64,000 bases of DNA from Tethya wilhelma (lineage: Eukaryota > Porifera > Demospongiae > Tethyida > Tethyidae), in NCBI GenBank assembly GCA_964030475.1, contig CAXIPT010000006.1:2956622-3020621 (forward strand), read 5' to 3'. The notes below the pieces were generated by a model, which was not told the origin of the DNA, did no database searches, and worked only from the letters and a program-made list of their open reading frames with translations. How positions within the stretch are numbered: position 1 is the first letter of the stretch; each line of letters begins with the position of its first letter. A program made the translations under genes and the position numbers. Below, piece by piece: positions 54,333-64,000 of this stretch.

Positions 54333-55003
54333 CACTACTGGAAGAATTTATCTGATCGATATCTGAATTATATCTCAATAAGCGTGTTGAATTATACGTA
54401 AAATAAATCTAAATAAGAAGTCTCAAAAAAGTATTGGGATTATCTTACATATATGGGAACAATATCAACCGTAAAGTCTTAAATGAATCCAAAATATCTC
54501 AACACTATCTGAATGCTTGTATGTCATGCATACCTTTACGATATTGGGCCAACAACAAGAATTTAAGGAGAAAAACAATATTATTTCTGATTCACATCGA
54601 TTTACATGTCATACAATCATTAGAAATTGGTGTGATGGATGACATAAATTGTTTCTTGGTGAGGTAATGGTAAAAATAGTGTTAGAATCCAAGTTACAAT
54701 ATATCAGCAAGCCTCGGAAAACAAATACCTAGCAACACCATCATAAAAGACTAAACCTTAATATCGTAGATTACACAGTCTGCTGACAATGGTCAAACAG
54801 TTTGTAGTCCATAAGAAGATAGTATTGGCCTGAGAAAGAAAAGAAAGGAATTGCAAAAATTACTTCATAAGATGTACAAACTGTGTACACATACCTTGAG
54901 GTTAGCTCATGTAGGCTGACACCAAAATTAGTGTAGCTACACTCGACTAATGCTTTCAGACTCTGTGCACAAGAAAATAAAAGCGGCAGATAACAATTGA
55001 TGA

Positions 55004-55004
<1 letters not shown>
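54333..55004. other. unassigned AT-rich sequence interrupting TIP30 exon 3
   Basis: Insert between the two parts of exon 3. No open frame or known element recognised. Confidence 0.4.

Positions 55005-55084
<80 letters not shown>
55005..55084. repeat. (CT)n(CA)n microsatellite
   Basis: Marks the outer edge of the left inverted arm. The corresponding (TG)n ends at the N at 63034. Confidence 0.95.
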
Positions 55085-55087
<3 letters not shown>

Positions 55088-55205
55088 GCATGACCCTTAA
55101 CTCACAGGGGGTCAATGGCAAACAAAGTAAATGCGTGCCGTCAAGTGTGCGGCACTCGACCATGCATCGAGTGCACCTGGCAATTAGACAACAAAAACTT
55201 TGGTT

Positions 55206-55249
<44 letters not shown>

Positions 55250-56335
55250 AAAACAAAACAACATTTAGGAGCTTACATATGAGCAGCAGTAGCTCTTAGT
55301 ATAAGATTAGTTTGACTGCATGCCACGTAATTGTCATGGAATAATAAACCAAAACATTTTTGTCTTTTATAGGTGAAATCATTGTTTCTTACATCCAAGT
55401 CTTGTGCTGTAGCTTTGTATTGGCAGGCTGATGTTCTCTCTAGTTACTGTGGAGCACCTTTTTAAGCCATGCCTGTGAGAATAAGTCAATAGAATATCAA
55501 ACAATCATCACTGAAAGTGCTAACATTTTTTTCCATACCCCGTGGATCAGAGTACTTTGTAAACTGAGCTTCCGAGACCCTGCAGCCGATGATCATAATG
55601 ACTGTCTCTTCGTACATATGTCACTGTGTGTACACATACACAGTATAATGCTACCATCACATCAATGAAGCACAGGCTCACCACTTTATATATAGACAGT
55701 ATCCAATCGCTGTAAGTTATTAGGAAACCTGAAATCCACGATATTCAAGAATGTTTTAACCACTAGAAGCACACTTGCACGCTTACTTTTTATTGTAGCA
55801 GTTCCCATAGAGCCTTCAGTCTTGTGAGAAAGCATCATGTATTCACACTGGTTTTTCACGCAATTTGAAGTCCATCATAGCTTGATATTGCTGGCAAATA
55901 CTTTAACTCTCTGTTTAACATCAATGTTCCAGTTGGACCCGCTTTTGGTAGAGCTATAGGCTCTCAACAGAGCTCACTGAAGTCTTGCTTTTCAAAATTT
56001 CAAACTCATGTGGTCATGTGACTGTCACATGTATCTGAATGAAATCTGAATCTCAGAAGTTCCAAAATTCAGATTCAGACATATTTGAGATTGTACAAAC
56101 CTCTTAATGATGTTTGAGACTAAATTAAGATATTGCTACTTTTCAAAAGATAGAATTAAGATAATCCATCATTGTCTTAAAATTTCGTAATGATTTTTCA
56201 GATCTACTTTAGATACGACCTGGCAATCCCTAGTCATCCAATGCATGATTCATATATTTTTCAGATATCAATAAGATAAATAGCTCCATAAGTGCACTTA
56301 CATCATCCATATCTGCCCATGTATGCAACATTGGT

Positions 56336-56398
56336 TCAAAGAGTTAGAAACTCCATATCTGCCCATGTATGCAACATTGGTTCAAAGAGTTAGAAACA
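56336..56398. repeat. 45-bp tandem duplication in the arm
   Basis: CCATATCTGCCCATGTATGC..TTCAAAGAGTTAGAAAC occurs twice in a row; mirrored at 61709-61799 in the other arm. Confidence 0.85.
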
Positions 56399-56429
56399 AT
56401 AAGCTTACTCGTGCACAGCTGCCTCAGAC

Positions 56430-56660
56430 TAAAGTCCATCTGGTTTGTGCCAGTAGAAAAAATTGAATATTTTTCAAAATATCCAACTGATTTTAAAATT
56501 TCAAGCACCATTGCAAAGCGCTCGTTCTTCCCAAGTTTCCAGCTTCTACACCTAGCTTACCAGTCCAAGTTAGCTATTATGTTTTAATTTGTTCCATATG
56601 AAAAGTATTGCATGAATCTCATTTGACTTACAGTGACATTCTCAAACCAGATGGACTTTA
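56430..56660. mobile_element. MITE, TAAAGTCCATCTGGTTTG family (left arm copy)
   Basis: TAAAGTCCATCTGGTTTG at one end and its perfect inverted repeat at the other; about 231 bp. TA flanks suggest Tc1/mariner-type insertion. Same copy as 61444-61674 if the arms are one locus. Confidence 0.8.
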
Positions 56661-56824
56661 GAAAGTGAATTTGACAATAACATTACTATGGGGGTACTAG
56701 CAGCGACTGCACCAAGAACCACAAAAACAATTCTTCCAATACTCGCCGCTGTACAAAGTTGTCCTCCAGGCAAAATGTTGACCTTTGTGATGACATGTTA
56801 CTTGTGACGTCATGTGCACAGGTC

Positions 56825-56825
56825 N

Positions 56826-56873
<48 letters not shown>
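56825..56873. other. assembly gap N followed by (GA)n
   Basis: N then about 48 bp of GA repeat; marks a break between contigs. Confidence 0.8.
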
Positions 56874-56875
<2 letters not shown>

Positions 56876-57386
56876 CACTAGTATTGATGTTGACATGAAT
56901 CTTTTGTGGATAAATAGATCTGGTTGCTGAATCAGCACCATTCTTCTCAATGCTTAGATCAGTTGACTGTCTCTTAACAGGACTGGATAACCCACCTCTA
57001 ACAACCAACAGTACTCTGACAAGTTACGAGAAACAAGGTAGGAGGTTATGAAGCAAACAGTCACAGATAGAGTGCCTAGATTTGTATCTTACTGATGTAG
57101 AAACTTACATTAAGATCCATACGTGCCATTTGGTCGATAAATCAAGTGATGAGGTTCGTAGTGATAGCCTAGTAGGAACACAGAAGGGACACTGACAAGG
57201 GAGATCCGTTTGAGGACTCATTTTCGACACAAGTTTTGTCTTACAACATAGGGAGGCACATTTTTATGCTCGACCTTGTGACCGCAGATATTTAAATGAC
57301 GTCAGAATGACATCATAGGTAGTCAGCATCAGCAAAAAAAACAAAAACAAAGCCCCCTCCCAATACACACCCGAACAGGAGAAGTG

Positions 57387-60300
57387 ATGGCGACTGGGGG
57401 ACTCCCTCCTTTACAGGCTGTAGTGATTGGTGGAACTGGTGCCATTGGAAGATGCTTGGTTGGAGAACTTCTCAAGGACAAGGTTAATAACCTCTCGGTA
57501 GACTAGCCATAGCAATCTATGGACTAGCTCATTTACGTTGTGTACATGTGATTTTATATAAGATATTTTCATGTATTATAAAAGGAGAGAGTTGGCAAAG
57601 TGACAGTAATAACTCGCAGAAAGGTTGATTCAGTGGCAGAGAGATATGGTGTAGATGTTTCAGCTGAGGAGAGCTCTGGAAGATTTGTGCAACATGTGGA
57701 AAGTAAGTGGTTGAACTTTTTGCTGTGGCTACTGCAGATAAGTAGATTAGGTATCGGCTTAGTCTATCCCATGGCACCTTGAAATGGCAAAATCATTCCG
57801 CTTTTTTTTTACTTTTTGCTGTGGCTACTGCAGATAAGTAGATTAGGTATCGGCTTAGTCTATCCCATGGCACCTTGAAATGGCAAAATCATTCCGCCGT
57901 GGGCAATCAAAGACATCAGCTCACTGAACTGTAGTCAGTGAGCCTGGCTGCCTAGTGAAACTGACTATTAAGACAGACTGAAATTGCATGATTGAATGGT
58001 AAACTTGACTTTTAACGATTTACATTTCACTGATATGATGTGAAATAAGTATCTGCGGTGTAACTGGTTTTGCATGACAGGTCACACTCATCATAGTAGT
58101 TGCTACTGCTGCTGGTAGCCTGTCAAACACAACAGTGAAGTCACTTTACTGATAAAAAACAACACACCAGCAAGCACTCACTAGAACTAGCGCGCGCCCC
58201 GTTAAACATTGAATTACGTAATGCAAGTACAGCAGGTAACTAGGCAACTGCCTTATTCTTGATGACCTAATTATAAATTCTCAATCTCGAGTTGTGGATG
58301 GCTATCACTACGCTTCGAATATCAAAAGTATGAAGACTTCAAGCTTTATCTAGCATCTAAAGAAGCTTCTTAGAGTACACAGCGTGAGCTGCAGAAGCCC
58401 CTGAATGAGTGTGCGTGCGCTAGCAATTTGTATGACGTCATTCAATAGTTGGCAAAGGCCGCATGGTCTGCAAGTTTTGTGTACAGTTTGATATGAAATC
58501 GGCCAACAAGTTTGCTGGAAGCTTTTGAATGTATGAACGTTAAGTTCTAAGTGTTTTAAGGTGATCTAGCAGATGGATTGTTTGTAATTTTATTTCTAGA
58601 TCACGTGATGCTTGTACATGCAACAGGTCTACACTTTTTCCTATTGCTTTTGTATTGCAGAGTTACCGTATAGCTAGAAATTTTCGAGGAGTATAAATTT
58701 CGCTGTTTTTGCGGATCGCCGCCGATCCACGAAAATTTTACCCGCGAAATTTTCGGGATCGTATTGCAATATATGGGTGGGGCTGCTTGATCCTCAAAAA
58801 TTAAATCGCGAAAAGTTTGGCGATCGCCTTTCCGCGAAAATTTCTAGCTATATGGTAAATTATAGTATCCCATATATAGTTATTGTCAAGTTCACTTTCT
58901 AGCTATAGTCTGAGGTATGCAGCTATGAGTAAGTTTAAAGGAACTGTGTTACTATAATTATAAGCATGTTTTGTTACCAAAAATAAAGTACGTGACACTT
59001 TGTGACATTTTTTGTTGACAAACATGTATTATACATACATACACGGAGCTAATATTCGTACGTGGTACCCATATCACGCTAGAAACTAAACAAAAAACAT
59101 CACAAAGGGTCATAGAACGTCAAAAGACGTCACACATTTTATTTTTAGTAACAAAACAGCACTTATATAGTGATACAGTTCCTTTAACGTTTCTAACTCT
59201 TTGAATCCGATAATGATGCATACACGGGCAGATTTGGATGATGTGAGTGATGAGACAGTGAAACAGCTATGCACTGGGAGCCATGCCTTTTTTAACTGTC
59301 TGGGCACAACAAGAAGCCAGGCTGGATCAGCTGTAAGTAGTGTGTATATATACCATATGGACAGACACTTTTGTGAGGATTTATTTTAGGAAAATTGGTG
59401 AATTTCTCCAAATCACCAAAATTATGCCAGAATATAAGTATTCAAATACACACTAGCACAATTACAATAGAAGGGTTTAGATTTTGATTTTAGGGTGGCA
59501 TTTTCTCCATAGCCCTTAACGAAATTAGCGTGAAACTTGCTATGTAGGTGCAGGGGTATTTAGACCATAAAGCTGTGACATATTGCTTTTGAATGCTTGG
59601 TTGCCTGGCTAGAAAAAAAAAAGCTTTAAATACATGGTGTTAGCTTGATTTTTGCTTAGCTTCATCGCATGAAAAGCTTTGTCCAATCTACTTCAGTAAG
59701 AAGCAAAAAAGAAGGTATAGCTACTAATTTTTCCATATGATGTAGTGTTCTTTCAAAGTTTCATTCACCAATATCGTTTGAGTTTTCTTTCACTAAGTTT
59801 AATTCTAGCAAAAATAAATGGGGATACTGTATTTGTGGGTGAATTCCAATGACATCCTAATGTTTTGTTTTGTTGTCTGTAGGATGCCTTTCGTCACATC
59901 GACTATGAGATCCCGGTACGACTCGCTAAGTTGTCTCACCAAGCAGGAGTGTCACACTGCAGCGTTGTCACATCATTGGGTGCCAATCCCAACAGCTGGT
60001 TCCTCTATCCCCAAACCAAGGGTCGCATCGAGGAAGCAGTGAGGAGCATGCAGTTTAAAAACACCTCCATTTTCAGGCCAGGCCTGCTCGGTCGTGAAGG
60101 AAACCCACGTTTTGGAGAGAAAGTTGCTGGTAGGTCATGAGTGGTCGGCAATTTCAGTCCCTGTGTAATCTACTTTAACCTCAGCATTCATATTTCGTGC
60201 CATGCCTGTGGCCACTGTGGCACGTGCAATGCTTCATGATGCCTGGGAATTCCATAGCAGTGCAGTCACCGACAAACCAGCAGATGAGGAGAATGAAACA

Positions 60301-60432
60301 CCACCATTTCACATCTTTAAAAATGCAGACATTTATCGTTTGTTCCAGGTATACTAAGTGTGACTGAAAGGTTAAGTATACAGTATCTTCACCTCACTTT
60401 TTTGTCTTTTGTAGGAATCTACACCAGAATGA
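57387..60432 (+). CDS. HTATIP2: TIP30/HTATIP2-like protein, plus-strand copy (copy 4)
   Basis: Exons 57387-57482, 57585-57702, 59232-59332, 59883-60129, 60185-60348, 60415-60432. Lengths are identical to copies 1 and 2, 247 aa, open throughout. Motifs: VVIGGTGAIGRCLVGELL, VTVITRRKVDSVAERYGVDV, FFNCLGTTRSQAGSA, SVVTSLGANPNSWFLYPQTK, FRPGLLGREGNPRF; ends ESTPE. Intron 2 is unusually long (1.5 kb) and holds a tandem duplication and a MITE. Its opposite orientation to copies 1-3 is probably an assembly effect. Confidence 0.88.
57716..57896 (+). repeat. 96-bp-period tandem duplication in TIP30 copy 4 intron 2
   Basis: CTTTTTGCTGTGGCTACTGC through AATCATTCCGC occurs at 57716-57801 and 57812-57896, separated by a T-run. 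Confidence 0.9.
58663..58858. mobile_element. 196-bp MITE with 27-bp inverted ends
   Basis: TTACCGTATAGCTAGAAATT and the inverted TTACCATATAGCTAGAAATT; the interior is rich in CGCGAAAATTTTCG palindromes. No coding sequence. Sits in TIP30 copy 4 intron 2. Confidence 0.85.
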
Positions 60433-60760
60433 AACCAGGATTTTAAGTGGTATAAACAGTGAATATTATAACATATGATATAATAATTATATAGTAACTA
60501 TGGCATTATAATAATTATAATGTATTACAGCTACAGCAGTGTTTAGTTAAAGTATCATGGTTGTCTCAGTGATTTTTCAAAGATCATTAAAGATCATGCT
60601 ATAAATGCTTAATACGTGAACAAATACTGGAGTAGTCACAAAGACTTCAGGAAGCTTGAGTGTTGGATGTTCGAATATCCAACATTAAAGCTGCCTGAAG
60701 TCTTTGGCTTCACTTGAAAGGATGGGAAAATGCACGATTGTCAGTTGCATGGTTGCTAGG

Positions 60761-60776
60761 TATGCGCATGCGCATA
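60761..60776. promoter_or_regulatory. TATGCGCATGCGCATA palindrome, TIP30 plus-strand partial copy
   Basis: About 65 bp upstream of the ATG at 60836, with GGCCCCACCC beside it as in copies 1-2 (inverted context). Confidence 0.6.
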
Positions 60777-60835
60777 GGCTACGCGGAACCTGGCCCCACC
60801 CTTAGCCGCGCAGCAAAACTTGACACAAGAGAGAG

Positions 60836-61135
60836 ATGGCGACTGGGGGGCTCCCTCCTCTACAGGCTGTAGTGATTGGTGGAACTGGTGCCATTGGAAG
60901 ATGCTTGGTTGGAGAACTTCTCAAGGACAAGGTTCATACTTTACTGAGTTACTGAAACTTACATGTGGATGTATGGTAGTAGTGATGAATTTATTTACTG
61001 ACATGTATATGATGAAGGAGAGAGTTGGTAAAGTGACAGTAATAACTCGCAGAAAGGTTGATTCAGTGGCAGAGAGATATGGTGTGGATGTTTCAGCCGA
61101 GGAAAGCTCTGGAAGATTTGTGCAACATGTGGAAA
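60836..61135 (+). CDS. HTATIP2: TIP30/HTATIP2-like gene, exons 1-2 only (copy 5, probably the start of copy 3)
   Basis: Exon 1 60836-60931 and exon 2 61018-61135, lengths 96 and 118 as in the intact copies, with VVIGGTGAIGRCLVGELL and ERVGKVTVITRRKVD. An 18-bp match to the 5' edge of exon 3 follows at 61792-61809 within the inverted arm. Exons 4-6 are missing before the gap at 63034. Inferred to belong with exons 3-6 at 53087-54332. Confidence 0.75.
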
Positions 61136-61275
61136 GTAAGTGGTTGAACTTTTCGCTGTGGCTGACTGCACGCACCGCCTCTGTAAAATAAAGCCAAATA
61201 CATTGTAGTCAATGGTACCAGGTCTTTAATACAGCACTGGCAAGTTTGCGTTGTGTCTAGAGAGTCAGCAGACCA

Positions 61276-62854
61276 TATAGACCTGTGCACATGACGTCAC
61301 AAGTAACATGTCATCACAAAGGTCAACATTTTGCCTGGAGGACAACTTTGTACAGCGGCGAGTATTGGAAGAATTGTTTTTGTGGTTCTTGGTGCAGTCG
61401 CTGCTAGTACCCCCATAGTAATGTTATTGTCAAATTCACTTTCTAAAGTCCATCTGGTTTGAGAATGTCACTGTAAGTCAAATGAGATTCATGCAATACT
61501 TTTCATATGGAACAAATTAAAACATAATAGCTAACTTGGACTGGTAAGCTAGGTGTAGAAGCTGGAAACTTGGGAAGAACGAGCGCTTTGCAATGGTGCT
61601 TGAAATTTTAAAATCAGTTGGATATTTTGAAAAATATTCAATTTTTTCTACTGGCACAAACCAGATGGACTTTAGTCTGAGGCAGCTGTGCACGAGTAAG
61701 CTTATTGTTTCTAACTCTTTGAACCAATGTTGCATACATGGGCAGATATGGAGTTTCTAACTCTTTGAACCAATGTTGCATACATGGGCAGATATGGATG
61801 ATGTAAGTGCACTTATGGAGCTATTTATCTTATTGATATCTGAAAAATATATGAATCATGCATTGGATGACTAGGGATTGCCAGGTCGTATCTAAAGTAG
61901 ATCTGAAAAATCATTACGAAATTTTAAGACAATGATGGATTATCTTAATTCTATCTTTTGAAAAGTAGCAATATCTTAATTTAGTCTCAAACATCATTAA
62001 GAGGTTTGTACAATCTCAAATATGTCTGAATCTGAATTTTGGAACTTCTGAGATTCAGATTTCATTCAGATACATGTGACAGTCACATGACCACATGAGT
62101 TTGAAATTTTGAAAAGCAAGACTTCAGTGAGCTCTGTTGAGAGCCTATAGCTCTACCAAAAGCGGGTCCAACTGGAACATTGATGTTAAACAGAGAGTTA
62201 AAGTATTTGCCAGCAATATCAAGCTATGATGGACTTCAAATTGCGTGAAAAACCAGTGTGAATACATGATGCTTTCTCACAAGACTGAAGGCTCTATGGG
62301 AACTGCTACAATAAAAAGTAAGCGTGCAAGTGTGCTTCTAGTGGTTAAAACATTCTTGAATATCGTGGATTTCAGGTTTCCTAATAACTTACAGCGATTG
62401 GATACTGTCTATATATAAAGTGGTGAGCCTGTGCTTCATTGATGTGATGGTAGCATTATACTGTGTATGTGTACACACAGTGACATATGTACGAAGAGAC
62501 AGTCATTATGATCATCGGCTGCAGGGTCTCGGAAGCTCAGTTTACAAAGTACTCTGATCCACGGGGTATGGAAAAAAATGTTAGCACTTTCAGTGATGAT
62601 TGTTTGATATTCTATTGACTTATTCTCACAGGCATGGCTTAAAAAGGTGCTCCACAGTAACTAGAGAGAACATCAGCCTGCCAATACAAAGCTACAGCAC
62701 AAGACTTGGATGTAAGAAACAATGATTTCACCTATAAAAGACAAAAATGTTTTGGTTTATTATTCCATGACAATTACGTGGCATGCAGTCAAACTAATCT
62801 TATACTAAGAGCTACTGCTGCTCATATGTAAGCTCCTAAATGTTGTTTTGTTTT

Positions 62855-62896
<42 letters not shown>

Positions 62897-63033
62897 AACC
62901 AAAGTTTTTGTTGTCTAATTGCCAGGTGCACTCGATGCATGGTCGAGTGCCGCACACTTGACGGCACGCATTTACTTTGTTTGCCATTGACCCCCTGTGA
63001 GTTAAGGGTCATGCAACTGTGTGTGTGTGTGTG
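61276..63033. repeat. right arm of the 1.75-kb inverted repeat
   Basis: Reverse complement of 55070-56824; ends in (TG)n at the N at 63034. Includes the MITE copy 61444-61674 and the (GT)n run at about 62855-62895. Confidence 0.9.
61444..61674. mobile_element. MITE, TAAAGTCCATCTGGTTTG family (right arm copy)
   Basis: Perfect 18-bp terminal inverted repeats; mirror image of 56430-56660. Confidence 0.8.
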
Positions 63034-63034
63034 N
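63034..63034. other. assembly gap (single N)
   Basis: Lies at the end of a (TG)n run; sequence to the right is unrelated to that following the matching point in the left arm. Confidence 0.8.
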
Positions 63035-64000
63035 CATGATACTGAGGATCCATATGAGGGATCAAGCATAAAAATGAAGTAGTCATGTGCCGAAATTGAG
63101 ACATTCCTTGTTCCAATACTTTTTACCGCACTGCCCATTCCTACACTACTTATTTTTTTGAAATTTTTGCTACTTGTATATATGTATCAACTATAGTCTT
63201 GATGCCACGCAGATACGTGTCACTTAATGGATTGATATAATTATACATTTAAGTATTATATAGCTCCAGATGACATGCTGGAATTAATATATACTTAACA
63301 AGATCTATATATAGATACTCTCAATCAGGAGCCATAATTATATATATACTCACAGTCAACAAAAATGCTCACTGTGTGTGTGTGTGTGTGCATGAATAGC
63401 GCACATCATTGTCAATCATTATCTCTGCATTAATTTCAAAGAGACTACTGTGTCACTATATAATAGTTAACTGGAAGTTTAAAAAAGAAATTGTGACATC
63501 CGTTATATATACTCACAGGGCCGGCCAGGAAAAGTATAAAATGTATATTGCTCTGTATGTGTATACATACCAGTATATACTTGTATACATGTATCATACG
63601 TACGGTAGTACGTACAGTAGGAATGGGTCGACTGTCCCATAGACACCATACAAAATGTTGGCCACTATAAAAATCTAGTCAAGCAAAATTAAACCTTCAA
63701 AGGTGCTCAGAGGCTCTTACTGACAGATTACTAATTGCATGCAAGGCCTAACACTCACAAAAACTTTCCTCAGCGCTCGTAGAGAGCGCTAGTGGGAAGC
63801 CACCATAGTGCCATTTTTGTTCTGCTAACGTACTTACTTACGTACGTACTTCCTAACTGACTTACTTGAAAAGGATTTCCAGAGAACCAGAATGTGTTGA
63901 GCCAACTTTGACAGCACAAAGTAAGTTCTTTTCATGGGTAGTACATTCCTTTATACTCATTTCAATCTCAAATAGCCCTAAACAAAAACTAGAAAGCTTT
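63035..64000. other. no gene recognised
   Basis: AT-rich sequence with TATATA runs, a short (GT)n (about 63375) and TACGTACG palindromes. No convincing exon or element. Confidence 0.5.

Larger units (their letters stand above)
55070..56824. repeat. left arm of a 1.75-kb inverted repeat
   Basis: Reverse complement of 61276-63033, apparently identical wherever compared, e.g. GACGTCATGTGCACAGGTC at 56806 against GACCTGTGCACATGACGTC at 61276. Ends exactly at the N at 56825. Includes a second microsatellite (55207-55255) and a MITE. Confidence 0.9.

Noticed and set aside
56369..56587. 72-codon frame repeated identically at 61517-61735
   Set aside because: Identical only because it lies in the inverted arms, and most of it is MITE sequence.
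1..64000. CRISPR arrays, operons, tRNA or rRNA genes
   Set aside because: None seen; the window is eukaryotic and its repeats are microsatellites, MITEs or local duplications.

Overview
The window looks like animal DNA from a demosponge. Amphimedon queenslandica or a close relative is my guess, from gene content only. The genes have many short GT-AG introns, AATAAA signals and (CA)n/(CT)n microsatellites. They include animal orthologues (amnionless, TIP30/HTATIP2, LRRK-type Roco kinase, FBXO3) beside a large lineage-specific family of beta-helix membrane proteins. Three single N characters (3413, 56825, 63034) behave as collapsed assembly gaps: sequence on either side is not obviously contiguous.

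Layout. 806-2222 (-): a six-exon death-domain protein (272 aa, solved to a closed frame). 3414-10555 (+): the last 12 exons of an LRRK-type gene (COR, kinase with DYG, WD40-like tail), cut at its 5' side by the gap at 3413. 11252-13339 (-): a stonustoxin-domain/FN3 protein with two frame breaks. 14431-18563 (-): FBXO3-like F-box/ApaG protein (13 exons, 438 aa). 18957-45351: a cluster of paralogous 1,300-1,400 aa proteins, each with a signal peptide, a chlamydial-PMP-like beta-helix ectodomain, a Cys-rich collar and about 9-10 membrane segments. It has five long members, one short member without the beta-helix, one decayed pseudogene and a fresh 1,153-bp tandem duplication. All are single-exon, although the flanking genes are intron-rich. 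45710-49453 (-): amnionless (8 exons, 400 aa) with an FxNPxY-type tail. 49743-61135: an array of TIP30/HTATIP2-like short-chain dehydrogenases: two intact on minus, one intact on plus, and two partial copies (one minus, one plus).

The two partial TIP30 copies are flanked by 1.75-kb arms that are reverse complements of each other, and each arm ends at an N. The simplest reading is that the contig 56826-63033 is placed in the wrong orientation. Flipped and overlapped, the two partial genes become one, and all four TIP30 genes lie in tandem on the minus strand.

The most novel object is the beta-helix/multi-membrane-span cluster. It shows expansion, exact recent duplication, ectodomain loss, pseudogenisation and a conserved cytoplasmic REPLL tail motif, as expected of a fast-evolving surface receptor or adhesion family. 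Function is not known from the sequence.
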